Source: JBMTVN01 sp046047235
GTDB taxonomy: Bacteria; Verrucomicrobiota; Verrucomicrobiia; Limisphaerales; JAHDYP01
Assembly: GCA_046047235.1 (NCBI GenBank)
Contig: JBJOII010000037.1
Location: 1 to 31,782, forward strand
DNA length: 31,782 nt
Direction of reading: 5' to 3'
Below are positions 1-7,765 of this stretch, piece by piece (the stretch's first letter is position 1; every line of letters starts with the position of its first letter). Under the pieces are notes generated by a model that saw nothing but the letters and a program-made list of their open reading frames with translations, did no database searches and was not told the origin of the DNA. The translations under genes and the position numbers were made by a program.

Positions 1-168
1 CAGCCCTCAGCCCTCAGCCCTCAGCCCTCAGCCCTCAGCCCTCAGCCCTCAGCCCTCAGCCCTCAGCCCTCAGCCCTCAGCCCTCAGCCCTCAGCGCTCT
101 GCGCTCTGCGCTTACCGCTTACCGCTTACCGCTCCGCCCTTACCGCCTGGCGCTTTGCGCCTTGCGCT
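1..168. repeat. Heptanucleotide tandem repeat tract
   Basis: Thirteen perfect copies of CAGCCCT fill 1-91. The 7-bp phase then continues through 168 with drifting units: CAGCGCT, CTGCGCT twice, TACCGCT three times, CCGCCCT, TACCGCC, TGGCGCT, TTGCGCC and TTGCGCT, for 24 units in all. The tract begins at the window edge, so its full length is unknown. It ends 29 bp before the start codon of the DUF1080 gene. Related units occur at 21885-22005 and 27715-27863. There are no unique spacers, so this is not a CRISPR array. Confidence 0.95.
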
Positions 169-197
169 TGCCCCCCACACACCTACCATCCCCCCTC

Positions 198-887
198 ATG
201 CAACAGTTACCCCGAATCCTCCTCGTCCTCATCACCTCCCTCACCCTTTCCTCCCTCGCCCTCAGCGCTGAACCCCCGGTCGTCAATCCCGGCCCACCCC
301 CCGCCGATGCCATCATCCTCTTCAACGGCTCCAACCTCGACCAATGGACCAACGAACAAGGCGGCCAGCCCGCCTGGAAACTCGAAAACGGCACCATGAC
401 CGTCAATGGCACCGGCAGCCTCGTCACTAAACAAAAGTTCGGCGACTGCCAACTCCACGTGGAATGGGCCTCCCCCGAAAAGGTCGAGGGCGAAGGTCAG
501 GGCCGCGGTAACAGCGGAGTCTACCTCCAGGGCCGCTACGAAATCCAAGTCCTCGATTCCTACCAAAATCCCACCTACCACGACGGCCAGGCCGGCGCCT
601 TCTACGGCAACCAACCCCCGCTCGTAAACGCCAGCCGTAAACCCGGCCAATGGCAAACCTACGATATCATCTTCCACGCACCCAAAACCGACGCAGCCGG
701 AAAAACCACCCCGGGCTCATTTACAGTCCTCCATAACGGTATCCTCATCCAGGATCACACCCCCATCAAAGGCGAAGCCACCACCGCCGCCAAATTCAAC
801 GGCATCACCGAAAAAGCCCCCCTCGTTCTCCAAGACCACGGCAATCCCGTCCGCTATCGCAACATCTGGATCCGCCCCCTCAACTAA
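198..887 (+). CDS. Secreted DUF1080 (3-keto-disaccharide hydrolase-like) protein
   Basis: A 229-residue protein. Residues 1-23 form a signal peptide with a hydrophobic core rich in Leu and Ser, cleaved near ALSAEP. The mature part is a single DUF1080 domain, a concanavalin-like jelly roll. Visible marks are the opening IILFNGSNLDQW, the central RGNSGVYLQGRYEIQVLDS and the closing VRYRNIWIRPL. Members of this family act outside the cytoplasm on sugars, and some hydrolyse 3-keto-glycosides made by Gfo/Idh/MocA-type oxidoreductases; the substrate here is not known. The ATG at 198 is chosen because it leads straight into the signal peptide. An upstream in-frame TTG at 162 lies inside the heptamer repeat and is unlikely. 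The DciA-like gene follows 14 bp later on the same strand. Confidence 0.9.
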   Translation: MQQLPRILLVLITSLTLSSLALSAEPPVVNPGPPPADAIILFNGSNLDQWTNEQGGQPAWKLENGTMTVNGTGSLVTKQKFGDCQLHVEWASPEKVEGEGQGRGNSGVYLQGRYEIQVLDSYQNPTYHDGQAGAFYGNQPPLVNASRKPGQWQTYDIIFHAPKTDAAGKTTPGSFTVLHNGILIQDHTPIKGEATTAAKFNGITEKAPLVLQDHGNPVRYRNIWIRPLN

Positions 888-901
888 ACCGCACCAGCCA
901 A

Positions 902-1315
902 ATGCTGCGCCGCCCACCCAGACGAACCCCCCCCCTCGGCCCCCCGCGACCCAACGCACGGGAACGCATCCTCGCCGCCTGGCGCGGCCCCCTCTGGGTC
1001 GATAGCGAAAAGGCCGGCGCCAACCGCGCCAAACCCGCCTCCGCCATCATGCCCAAGGTCCTCCAAACCCTGCGCATCGATAAACGCCAGTCAGAAACCG
1101 AAATCATCAAGGTCTGGAATAACCTCATCGACCCCACCATCACCGCCCACGCCCAGCCCACAGGCATCCATAAAGGCACTCTCTTCGTCAGTGTCGATAG
1201 CGATGTCTGGCGCGACGAAATCGTCCGCTATCGCCGACAGGAAATCCTTCTCCGCCTCCAACACGCCTTCGGACGCGACCTCATCCAGCGCATCTCCTTC
1301 CGCACCGGCGGCTAA
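902..1315 (+). CDS. dciA: DciA/DUF721 family protein (probable replicative helicase loader)
   Basis: A 137-residue protein. The N-terminal 45 residues are basic and Pro/Arg-rich. From about residue 50 to the end it is a DUF721 domain, recognisable in the run LRIDKRQSETEIIKVWNNLI, the segment GTLFVSVDSDVWRDEI and the end RISFRTGG. DUF721 proteins of the DciA type help load the replicative helicase DnaB in bacteria that lack DnaC or DnaI; that role is family knowledge and was not tested here. The domain sits at the C-terminus, whereas several DciA proteins carry it N-terminally followed by a disordered tail. An internal ATG at 1049 would cut into the domain, so 902 is preferred. The downstream neighbour is convergent. 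Confidence 0.82.
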   Translation: MLRRPPRRTPPLGPPRPNARERILAAWRGPLWVDSEKAGANRAKPASAIMPKVLQTLRIDKRQSETEIIKVWNNLIDPTITAHAQPTGIHKGTLFVSVDSDVWRDEIVRYRRQEILLRLQHAFGRDLIQRISFRTGG

Positions 1316-1513
1316 AACAGTCGAAGAAATACTGCGACCGGAGAGGCGTAGCGAATCAAGCCCGGCCTCTGTAGCCCCATGCGGTCAGATAGAACAAAGC
1401 CAAGCCCGCCCTCCACAGCTCAAAGAGAGTAGGAGGGAGCCCGACCGGACTCCATGCAGTAGACAAAACGGCTATAGCACAGTTCCCAACCCGCTCTAAC
1501 CCAAACCCTCGCA

Positions 1514-1993
1514 TCAAAACAGGTCGCCGGTAAATGTACGCTCCGCCTCTATCATCAACTCACGCAACTCATCCGTCACCCAACCCTGCCCCAAGACCCA
1601 CTCCACCCCTAAACGCACCGCCGAATCCTCCAACGCCGTAATGCTCTCCCCCAAACGCAACCGCGCCACCACAATGCTCGTGTAATACAACACCGTCGTC
1701 ACCTCCGACGGTAACGCACTCAACGGGTGCTCACGGTGAACCTTCGCATACTCCTTGATCTGACGCAGTAAACCGAGCGGCGGCCGCACATGGCCAAATA
1801 GTTCCCCAACAGTCCGAATCCCCTCCCCCCCCTGCCCGGAAAGATCCGCCACCAGCGGCGCCTCCAACTGATGCACCAAAATCGCCCGCAGTTCATCCGG
1901 ACGCCATTGCTCATCATCCCCATCCCCCACCCGCAGCAACCGCGCCAGACGATCACGCGACGCCCCAAATACAGGCTCCACTGGATCTCTCAT
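1514..1993 (-). CDS. Conserved hypothetical protein
   Basis: A 159-residue cytoplasmic-looking protein with no signal peptide or membrane segment. I do not recognise a named domain. The C-terminal two thirds look like a compact helical domain, with the stretches GHVRPPLGLLRQIKEYAK, LPSEVTTVLYYTSIVVARL and RLGVEWVLGQGWVTDELREL. It resembles uncharacterised proteins I associate with planctomycete and verrucomicrobial genomes, but that is from memory and not a search. It lies downstream of the ECF-like sigma factor in the same direction with a 195-bp gap, so it may have its own promoter. G-ending codons fit the other minus-strand genes and support it as real. Confidence 0.7.
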   Translation of the reverse strand: MRDPVEPVFGASRDRLARLLRVGDGDDEQWRPDELRAILVHQLEAPLVADLSGQGGEGIRTVGELFGHVRPPLGLLRQIKEYAKVHREHPLSALPSEVTTVLYYTSIVVARLRLGESITALEDSAVRLGVEWVLGQGWVTDELRELMIEAERTFTGDLF

Positions 1994-2188
1994 CTCTCGT
2001 TCAATTCTGCGCTAAAAATCACTCCGCGAACCTTCACCCCAAACGCGACGTCACACCCAAAAAAGCAACGCTCACAATACACTACGCAGGATATGCGAAA
2101 ATCCTACCCGGAAAACTATAGTTTCCTCCCGCACTTTTGAGACAAACACAACGCCGATTCGGACCTCCACCTGCAACCCTATCCACGC

Positions 2189-2956
2189 TCACCCCTCCAG
2201 CCGAAGGCACAATTCCTCAATCTCCTCAGCCGCCTCCTCGTCCCCCGCCGAATACTCCGCCACAACCCGCGTCACATGCCTGCGAAACATCCGCTTGGCC
2301 GAAGTCAGCGCGTTGCACGCCTGCGCCGCCGACTCAAACGCACACTCCTGCCTCAACACCTCGTAATCCACCGGCTCCTTGCCCTCCAGATTCACCGACA
2401 ATACCCGCCCCTCAAAAACCCGCCACAACTTGCCCCACCCGTTCCGCGAACACTCCAACTGCATGTTCAATAACGCCCCCGCAATCACCGCGCTCGCCCA
2501 AAACTGATCCGCATCCTCATCGCTCGTCACCTCCGCCACATCCAACTCACCCATCACCTCCAGTGATACCACCTCCCCCTCCGGCGTCCGCTTCTGGGCA
2601 TTCCTCCGACGCAGCTCGCTAATCACATGCCGATCCAATGACTTGATCAGCAAATTCCTGAACTTGCCCCGATCCCGGTTCACCCGGTTCATCCAGTCCC
2701 CCTGCAAAATCCGGCTCATCACAAACCCATGCCACAAATCCTCAGCCTCACTCTCCGATACCACAAAACGCCCCGCCAAATACCTCAACACAATCTTCCG
2801 GTAACGCTGCAATACCCGGTTCAATGCCCGCTGCCCCGCCGTCGTCCCCACGTCTGCCGCCTCCTCCACATCCGACCACATCGTCGACGGAAAACGCCTC
2901 ACCACGGACGACTTGCCCGCCTCAGCCGGTCCCTCACCTGATTGACTCGATGCCAT
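2189..2956 (-). CDS. ECF-like RNA polymerase sigma factor (verrucomicrobial/planctomycete type)
   Basis: A 255-residue protein. The opening FPSTMWSDV near residue 22, followed by RVLQRYRKIVLRYLAGRF and ESEAEDLWHGFVMSRIL, is the region-2 signature of the large ECF-like family in this superphylum. RDRGKFRNLLIKSLDRHV follows, as in its relatives. The C-terminal part (about 205-255) aligns loosely with region 4, with SAAQACNALTSAKRMFRRHV as the likely helix-turn-helix, and ends in a Glu-rich tail. The region-4 helix-turn-helix looks degenerate compared with typical members. No anti-sigma factor or kinase is adjacent, and target promoters cannot be predicted. The start ATG is the first in frame and lies just upstream of the family opening. 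Confidence 0.78.
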   Translation of the reverse strand: MASSQSGEGPAEAGKSSVVRRFPSTMWSDVEEAADVGTTAGQRALNRVLQRYRKIVLRYLAGRFVVSESEAEDLWHGFVMSRILQGDWMNRVNRDRGKFRNLLIKSLDRHVISELRRRNAQKRTPEGEVVSLEVMGELDVAEVTSDEDADQFWASAVIAGALLNMQLECSRNGWGKLWRVFEGRVLSVNLEGKEPVDYEVLRQECAFESAAQACNALTSAKRMFRRHVTRVVAEYSAGDEEAAEEIEELCLRLEG

Positions 2957-3121
2957 CGCCTAAATGATCCCCAAAAAGCACGACAACGCCGTAAGGCTTT
3001 TACTGTTCAAGGGGAACGCTGCGTGTCTACCACTCCGTCCCCCGCCTGTCCACCTCAACAAATAGTCGCCCCTCACCCGGCTTGCCTATTTCAACCCCCA
3101 CCCCCAACATCCCCATAAACC

Positions 3122-4087
3122 ATGAACCGCCGCACTTTCCTCTCCACAGTCACCACCTCCCTCGTCGCTTCCCATTCCCTCGGCAACACCCCCCACCAAC
3201 CCCTCCCCACCCGCACCCTCGGCCGCACCGGCATAAAAGTCCCCATCCTCGGATTCGGCGCCGGTAGCCGCTTCGAAATGTACAAAGACGATGACCAAGC
3301 CCTCGCTGCCCTCTCGCTCGCCCTCGACTCCGGAATTACCTACATCGATACCGCCCACGCCTACGCCAACGGCCAAAGCGAAACCCGCATCGGCCAACTC
3401 ATGCCCTCCCGACGTAACGAGGTAACCCTCGCCACGAAACTCACCGCCCGCACGGCCGAAGATGCAAAACGCCAAATCGAACTCAGCCTCAAACGCCTCC
3501 AAACCTCCCACCTCGATGTCCTCCATATCCACGTCCTACGCGACCTCGATGACCTCGCCGCCGTCGAAGCACCCAACGGCGTCCTCAAAGCTCTCTACGA
3601 AGCTCGCGACCAGAAAATCACCCGCGCCATCGGCATCACCTGCCACGCCCACCCCGTCGCCCTCAAAACCGCCCTCGAACGCCACGATTTCGACTGCACC
3701 CAAATGGCCCTCAACGCCGGCATGGCCCGTATGGCCGACCTGCCCGGCGGCATGAAAGCTACCCCCTCATCCCCCCAAAGCTTCGAACAACTCGCCCTCC
3801 CCGTCGCCCAACAAAAAAACCTCGGCGTCATCGCCATGAAAGTTTTCGGACAAGAGCAACTCCTCGGAACCACCTCCCCGGCAAACCTCCTCAACTACGC
3901 CCTCTCACTCCCCGTAAGCCTCGCCAGCGTCGGCATGCCCACCGCCTCCCTCATCACCCAAAATGCCCAGCTCGCTCGAACCCACCAACCCATGCCCCCC
4001 AACCAACGACAATCCCTCTCCGAATCCATCTCCGCCCAACGCCAAACCGCCCTTCTTCACTTCCTCCAACATCACCACGATGTCTAA
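3122..4087 (+). CDS. Tat-exported aldo/keto reductase
   Basis: A 321-residue protein. The N-terminus MNRRTFLS plus a hydrophobic stretch is a twin-arginine signal, so the enzyme is probably exported folded. The reductase domain starts near residue 29 (TRTLGRTGIKVPILGFGAGS). The usual catalytic tetrad is intact: Asp76 and Tyr81 in YIDTAHAY, Lys106 in LATKL and His137 in LHIHVL. Such enzymes reduce or oxidise carbonyls with NAD(P)H; exported versions in these phyla are common and their substrates are mostly unknown. It precedes the PduS-like gene by 68 bp on the same strand and could be co-transcribed. Its export signal argues against it being cargo of a cytoplasmic microcompartment. Confidence 0.88.
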   Translation: MNRRTFLSTVTTSLVASHSLGNTPHQPLPTRTLGRTGIKVPILGFGAGSRFEMYKDDDQALAALSLALDSGITYIDTAHAYANGQSETRIGQLMPSRRNEVTLATKLTARTAEDAKRQIELSLKRLQTSHLDVLHIHVLRDLDDLAAVEAPNGVLKALYEARDQKITRAIGITCHAHPVALKTALERHDFDCTQMALNAGMARMADLPGGMKATPSSPQSFEQLALPVAQQKNLGVIAMKVFGQEQLLGTTSPANLLNYALSLPVSLASVGMPTASLITQNAQLARTHQPMPPNQRQSLSESISAQRQTALLHFLQHHHDV

Positions 4088-4155
4088 ACACTACACCGCT
4101 CACCAAAACATGAACCTCGCCCCCACCCCACCCCCTCCTCTACCCTCAAGCTCCC

Positions 4156-5475
4156 ATGAACCTCATTGACCTGGTTCGCAGCGCCGGTGTAGTCGGCGCC
4201 GGCGGCGGCGGATTCCCCGCCCACGTCAAACTCGCCTCCAAAGCCGATACCATCATCGCCAACGGCGCCGAATGTGAACCCCTCCTCCATAAGGACGCCG
4301 TCGTCATGGAAGAACAGTCCACCGCCATAGTACAAGGACTCGAACTCTCCATGGACGCCACCGGAGCCACCAACGGCGTCGTCGCCGTCAAAGCCAAAAA
4401 CACCCACGCCGTCGATGCCATGCAACAAGCCTGTAAAGGCTCACGCGTCCGCGTCCACCTCCTCGGCGATTACTACCCCGCCGGCGATGAATACGACCTG
4501 GTCCACTCAGTCACCGGACGCCTCATCCCCGCCAGCGGCCTCCCCATCCAGGTCGGAACAATCGTCAATAACGTCGAAACTCTCGCCAATATCTCCCGCG
4601 CCGCCACCAGACAACCCGTCACCCACAAAACCCTCACCATCGCCGGCGCCGTCCATAATCCCATCTCCCTCACCGTCCCCATCGGCACCCCCTTCCGCCA
4701 CGCCATCCAACTCGCCGGAGGCCCCACCACCACAGAACCCGTCCTCTGTATCGGCGGACTCATGATGGGCCAAACCACCACCGACCTCGATACCCCCATC
4801 ACTAAAACCTCCACCGGCGTCGTCGTCCTCCCCCAATCCCACCACGTCATCCAACGCAAACTCAAACCCGCCACCGCCCAGGCCGCCATCGGTAAATCCG
4901 CCTGCGACCAATGCCGCTATTGCACCGAATTCTGCCCCCGCTACCTCCTCGGCTACGCCGTCGAACCCCACCAGGTCATGCGTAGCCTCGCCTTCACCGC
5001 CACCGGCCAGGATGCCTGGAACACCTTCGCCGCCCTCTGCTGCTCCTGCGGCCTCTGCACCCTCTACGCCTGCCCGGAAGAACTCTTCCCCAAAGAAGCC
5101 TGCGATAACGCCAAAACCTCCCTCCGCCAACAAAACTTCCAATGGTCCGGCCCCTCACCCTCCCACCCCCACCCCATGCACGACGGCCGACGTGTCCCCA
5201 TCAAATCCCTCATCCGTAAACTCGACGTCCAACCCTACGACCTCCCCGCCCCCTACTCCAACCAACCCATCCACCCACCCCAACTCGTCATCCCACTCAA
5301 ACAACACGCCGGCGCCCCCTGCCAACCCACTGTCCGCATCGGCCAACAAGTCCAAGCCGGACAACCCATCGCCTCACCCCCAAAAGATACCCTCGGCGCC
5401 CCCATCCATGCCCCCCTCCAAGGCACCATCACCGATATCAACACCAACACCATCACCCTCCAAACCACACCATGA
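4156..5475 (+). CDS. pduS: PduS-like RnfC-family iron-sulfur flavoprotein
   Basis: A 439-residue protein matching PduS in layout. An N-terminal Nqo1/RnfC-type flavin and NADH domain opens with GAGGGGFP (residues 14-21) and ANGAECEP (35-42). Two [4Fe-4S] motifs follow: C250-x2-C253-x2-C256-x3-C260 and C295-x2-C298-x2-C301-x4-C306. The C-terminal 70 residues form a barrel-sandwich-like region with GAPIHAPLQGTITDI. PduS is a cobalamin reductase associated with 1,2-propanediol microcompartments and is thought to pass electrons across the shell through PduT. The stop codon overlaps the start of the PduT-like gene (ATGA), which implies translational coupling. No diol dehydratase, cobalamin adenosyltransferase, aldehyde dehydrogenase or other shell gene lies in the window. 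Confidence 0.88.
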   Translation: MNLIDLVRSAGVVGAGGGGFPAHVKLASKADTIIANGAECEPLLHKDAVVMEEQSTAIVQGLELSMDATGATNGVVAVKAKNTHAVDAMQQACKGSRVRVHLLGDYYPAGDEYDLVHSVTGRLIPASGLPIQVGTIVNNVETLANISRAATRQPVTHKTLTIAGAVHNPISLTVPIGTPFRHAIQLAGGPTTTEPVLCIGGLMMGQTTTDLDTPITKTSTGVVVLPQSHHVIQRKLKPATAQAAIGKSACDQCRYCTEFCPRYLLGYAVEPHQVMRSLAFTATGQDAWNTFAALCCSCGLCTLYACPEELFPKEACDNAKTSLRQQNFQWSGPSPSHPHPMHDGRRVPIKSLIRKLDVQPYDLPAPYSNQPIHPPQLVIPLKQHAGAPCQPTVRIGQQVQAGQPIASPPKDTLGAPIHAPLQGTITDINTNTITLQTTP

Positions 5476-6029
5476 AACCACAGTCCGTAGGCCTCATCGA
5501 ACTCTCCAGTATCGCCGCCGGCTTCGAAGTCGCCGATACCATGCTCAAAGCCGGTAACGTCCAGCTCCTCCTCTCCCGCTCCATCTGCTCCGGAAAATAT
5601 ATGGTCCTCATCGGCGGCGAAATGGCCGCAGTCCAAAGCGGCGTCCAAGCCGGCCGCATCGCCGCCCATGGCTGCCTCATCGATGACTTCGTCATCGCCA
5701 ACCTGCACCCCGATGTCTTCCAAGCCATCGGACGCAGCACCCCAGTCAACCCAACCACCCAAGGCGCACTCGGTATCCTCGAATCCTTCAACATCTCTAC
5801 CCTCATCCTAGCCGCCGATGCCGCCGCCAAAGCCGCCCAAATCACCCTCATCGAAGTCCGCCTCGCCATGGCCCTCGGCGGAAAAGCCTTCTGCACCATG
5901 ACCGGCGACGTCGGCTCCGTCCAATCCGCCGTCGCCGCCGGACGCCGCGTCATCGCCGACGCAGGAGTCCTCGTCAACGCCGTCGTCATCTCCCGTCCAC
6001 ACCCCGATGTCTACCGGGAAGTGGTTTAG
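5472..6029 (+). CDS. pduT: PduT-like tandem-BMC-domain microcompartment shell protein
   Basis: A 185-residue protein with two BMC domains, about 3-85 (VGLIELSSIAAGFEVADTML to VIANLHPDV) and 97-183 (GALGILESFNISTLILAADA to VISRPHPDV). The order and spacing match PduT, a pseudohexameric trimer with a [4Fe-4S] cluster at its pore. Cys39 in SRSICSGK sits where the PduT cluster ligand is found, so the metal site is probably retained. This fits the coupled upstream PduS-like gene as an electron relay across a shell. It overlaps that gene by 4 bp. No hexameric (BMC-H) or vertex (BMC-P) protein is present nearby, so the shell it joins must be encoded elsewhere or may not be a classic one. Confidence 0.92.
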   Translation: MKPQSVGLIELSSIAAGFEVADTMLKAGNVQLLLSRSICSGKYMVLIGGEMAAVQSGVQAGRIAAHGCLIDDFVIANLHPDVFQAIGRSTPVNPTTQGALGILESFNISTLILAADAAAKAAQITLIEVRLAMALGGKAFCTMTGDVGSVQSAVAAGRRVIADAGVLVNAVVISRPHPDVYREVV

Positions 6030-6034
6030 TCGGT

Positions 6035-6063
6035 TTGACTTGAGTAAAACCCACCCGTAGATT
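6035..6063 (+). promoter_or_regulatory. Sigma70-type promoter, likely leaderless transcript
   Basis: TTGACT at 6035-6040, a 17-bp spacer and TAGATT at 6058-6063. The pair lies between the PduT-like stop and the ATG at 6072. A start site 6-8 bp after the -10 box would fall at about 6069-6072, at or next to the ATG, so the transcript would have little or no leader and no ribosome binding site. Confidence 0.6.
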
Positions 6064-6071
6064 GGCCGGGC

Positions 6072-7121
6072 ATGCTGAGTGCAGGGACAAAATCCGACCC
6101 ATCCCCAGTCGAATTCGCCCCACCACCCGCCGACCCCGATACGGTCTGGCGACACGTGGTGGAGCCCGTAGGGCATTTCCTTAACCTCGTCGCTAAACAA
6201 CTCGTCGCCCAAGTCGACGCCTTCGACCCCGAAGTCGCCCCCTACGCCCACTACGCCCTCACCAGCCAAGGCAAACAACTCCGCCCCGCACTCCTCGGCC
6301 TCAGCGCCTCCATCTTCCAAAAACCCGGCCAACCCGCCGTCACCGCCGCAGTCATCATCGAAATGATCCATCTGGCGACCCTCGTCCATGACGATATCAT
6401 GGACGAAGCCGCCCTCCGCCGCTCCCGCCCCACCCTCGCCGCCAACTGGGGCAACCAAATCTCAGTCCTCCTCGGCGACTCACTCTTCGCCCACGCCCTG
6501 AAACTCGCCGCAGGCTACCCCACCACAGAAGTCTGCCGCGCCGTCTCAGATGCCACAAAAACCGTCTGCTCCGGCGAAATCCTCCAAACTCTCCGCCGCT
6601 CCCAAAAAACCACCTCCCGCGAGGATTACTTCCGCATCCTCGCCATGAAAACCGCCGAACTGTTCGCCCTGTCCTGCGAACTCGGCGCCTCCCTGAGCGG
6701 CGCCTCCCCCGCCCAATCCCAAGCCCTCAAAGACTTCGGACTCAACCTCGGAATCGCCTACCAGGTCTACGACGATTGCCTCGACCTCTTCGCCACCGAA
6801 TCCGCCACCGGAAAAACCGTAGGCGGTGACCTCGCCAGCGGAAAAGTCACCCTCCCTCTCCTCGTCGCCCTCGAACGGTCCTCCCCCACTCAAAAGGACC
6901 GCACTCTCCACCTCATCCACAATTGGGAACCAAACCACCTCGAAGAACTCCTCCAAATCCTCGCTAATACAGACGCCCTCTCCGAAGCCCAACAAGCCGT
7001 CCATCAACTCCTCCATACCGCCCGTACCGCCATACAAGACCTCCCCAACTGCCCCAGCCTCAACGCCCTCAATCACCTCACCCACTTCCTCTCCCAGCAA
7101 ACCTCCCAAATCAGTAGCTGA
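6072..7121 (+). CDS. Polyprenyl (trans-isoprenyl) diphosphate synthase
   Basis: A 349-residue soluble enzyme of the IspA/IspB fold. Key motifs are visible: GKQLRP (67-72), the first Asp-rich motif DDIMD at 107-111 inside LATLVHDDIMDEAALRR, and the second, DDCLD, at 234-238 in YQVYDDCLDLF. These bind the allylic substrate and isopentenyl diphosphate through magnesium. It condenses isopentenyl units to a long-chain prenyl diphosphate, most likely for the menaquinone or ubiquinone side chain; chain length cannot be read safely from sequence. The N-terminal 20 residues are Pro-rich and probably flexible. The RpoE-like gene follows after 22 bp, so the two are probably co-transcribed from the promoter at 6035-6063. 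Confidence 0.92.
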   Translation: MLSAGTKSDPSPVEFAPPPADPDTVWRHVVEPVGHFLNLVAKQLVAQVDAFDPEVAPYAHYALTSQGKQLRPALLGLSASIFQKPGQPAVTAAVIIEMIHLATLVHDDIMDEAALRRSRPTLAANWGNQISVLLGDSLFAHALKLAAGYPTTEVCRAVSDATKTVCSGEILQTLRRSQKTTSREDYFRILAMKTAELFALSCELGASLSGASPAQSQALKDFGLNLGIAYQVYDDCLDLFATESATGKTVGGDLASGKVTLPLLVALERSSPTQKDRTLHLIHNWEPNHLEELLQILANTDALSEAQQAVHQLLHTARTAIQDLPNCPSLNALNHLTHFLSQQTSQISS

Positions 7122-7143
7122 AAACACCCCTCCCCCCCCAAAG

Positions 7144-7761
7144 ATGAAGGCCCCAACGCCCGAATCGGCGGATAATTCCCCCAACCCTACCTCCCCGGAC
7201 GACCCCACCCTCGTACAACAAGCCCAGTCAGGGGACCTCCAAGCCTACGATACGCTCGTACGCCGATATCAGGAGCGCATCTATAGCACGATCTACCAAA
7301 TCACCGCTAACCACGAAGACGCAAACGACCTCGCCCAGGAGACGTTCATCAAAGCCTTCCAAGCCCTCCCCTCCTTCCAGGGCCAATCCAGCTTCTTTAC
7401 CTGGATCTACCGCATCGCCGTCAATCGAACGCTCAACTTCAAAAAAGCTAAACGCAACCGCAACCACTTCAGCATCAATGATGTAGATGCAAGGATCGAA
7501 CAAGACCCCGAGTGGGTCGCCTTCGTCTCCGAAAATACCCCCGTCCGCAATGCGTCCCTCACGGAATTACAGAAGTTTTTGAACGAAGCCCTCACCAAAC
7601 TGTCAGATGTCCATAGAACAGTGGTTGTCCTGCACGATGTGCAGGGCCTCTCACATGAGGAAATCGCACAAATCATGGACTGTAACAACGGAACCGTCCG
7701 ATCCAGACTGCACTACGCCAGACAACAGCTCCAAGCCATCCTCTCCGATTACCTCCAATAA
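7144..7761 (+). CDS. RpoE-like ECF sigma factor
   Basis: A 205-residue sigma-70 family protein. Region 2 spans about 30-100 (YQERIYSTIYQITANHEDAN, LAQETFIKAFQALPSF, TWIYRIAVNRTLNFKK). Region 4 spans about 145-200 (LTKLSDVHRTVVVLHDVQGL, SHEEIAQIMDCNNGTVRSRL). It directs RNA polymerase to a stress or envelope regulon; targets are unknown. The ATG at 7144 is used because the frame is open far upstream only by overlapping the prenyl synthase gene in another frame. The stop is followed within 5 bp by the ATG of a small membrane protein, the usual position of a cognate anti-sigma factor. Confidence 0.92.
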   Translation: MKAPTPESADNSPNPTSPDDPTLVQQAQSGDLQAYDTLVRRYQERIYSTIYQITANHEDANDLAQETFIKAFQALPSFQGQSSFFTWIYRIAVNRTLNFKKAKRNRNHFSINDVDARIEQDPEWVAFVSENTPVRNASLTELQKFLNEALTKLSDVHRTVVVLHDVQGLSHEEIAQIMDCNNGTVRSRLHYARQQLQAILSDYLQ

Positions 7762-7765
7762 CCCC

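Noticed and set aside
1..168. CRISPR array
   Set aside because: The units are 7 bp and contiguous with no spacers, and there are no cas genes nearby.
162..197. Upstream TTG start for the DUF1080 gene
   Set aside because: It lies in the heptamer tract and would put 12 unrelated residues before a clear signal peptide.
1316..1513. Possible gene or element between dciA and the convergent hypothetical
   Set aside because: No start with family features, and only weak short inverted repeats. The less C-rich composition is odd but gives no firm call.
2113..2124. 12-bp palindrome AAACTATAGTTT in the 1994-2188 gap
   Set aside because: It is short and AT-rich, has no second copy in the window, and is not clearly placed relative to a promoter. 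An operator cannot be supported.
3122..4087. Aldo/keto reductase as microcompartment cargo
   Set aside because: It has a twin-arginine export signal, which does not fit a cytoplasmic compartment.
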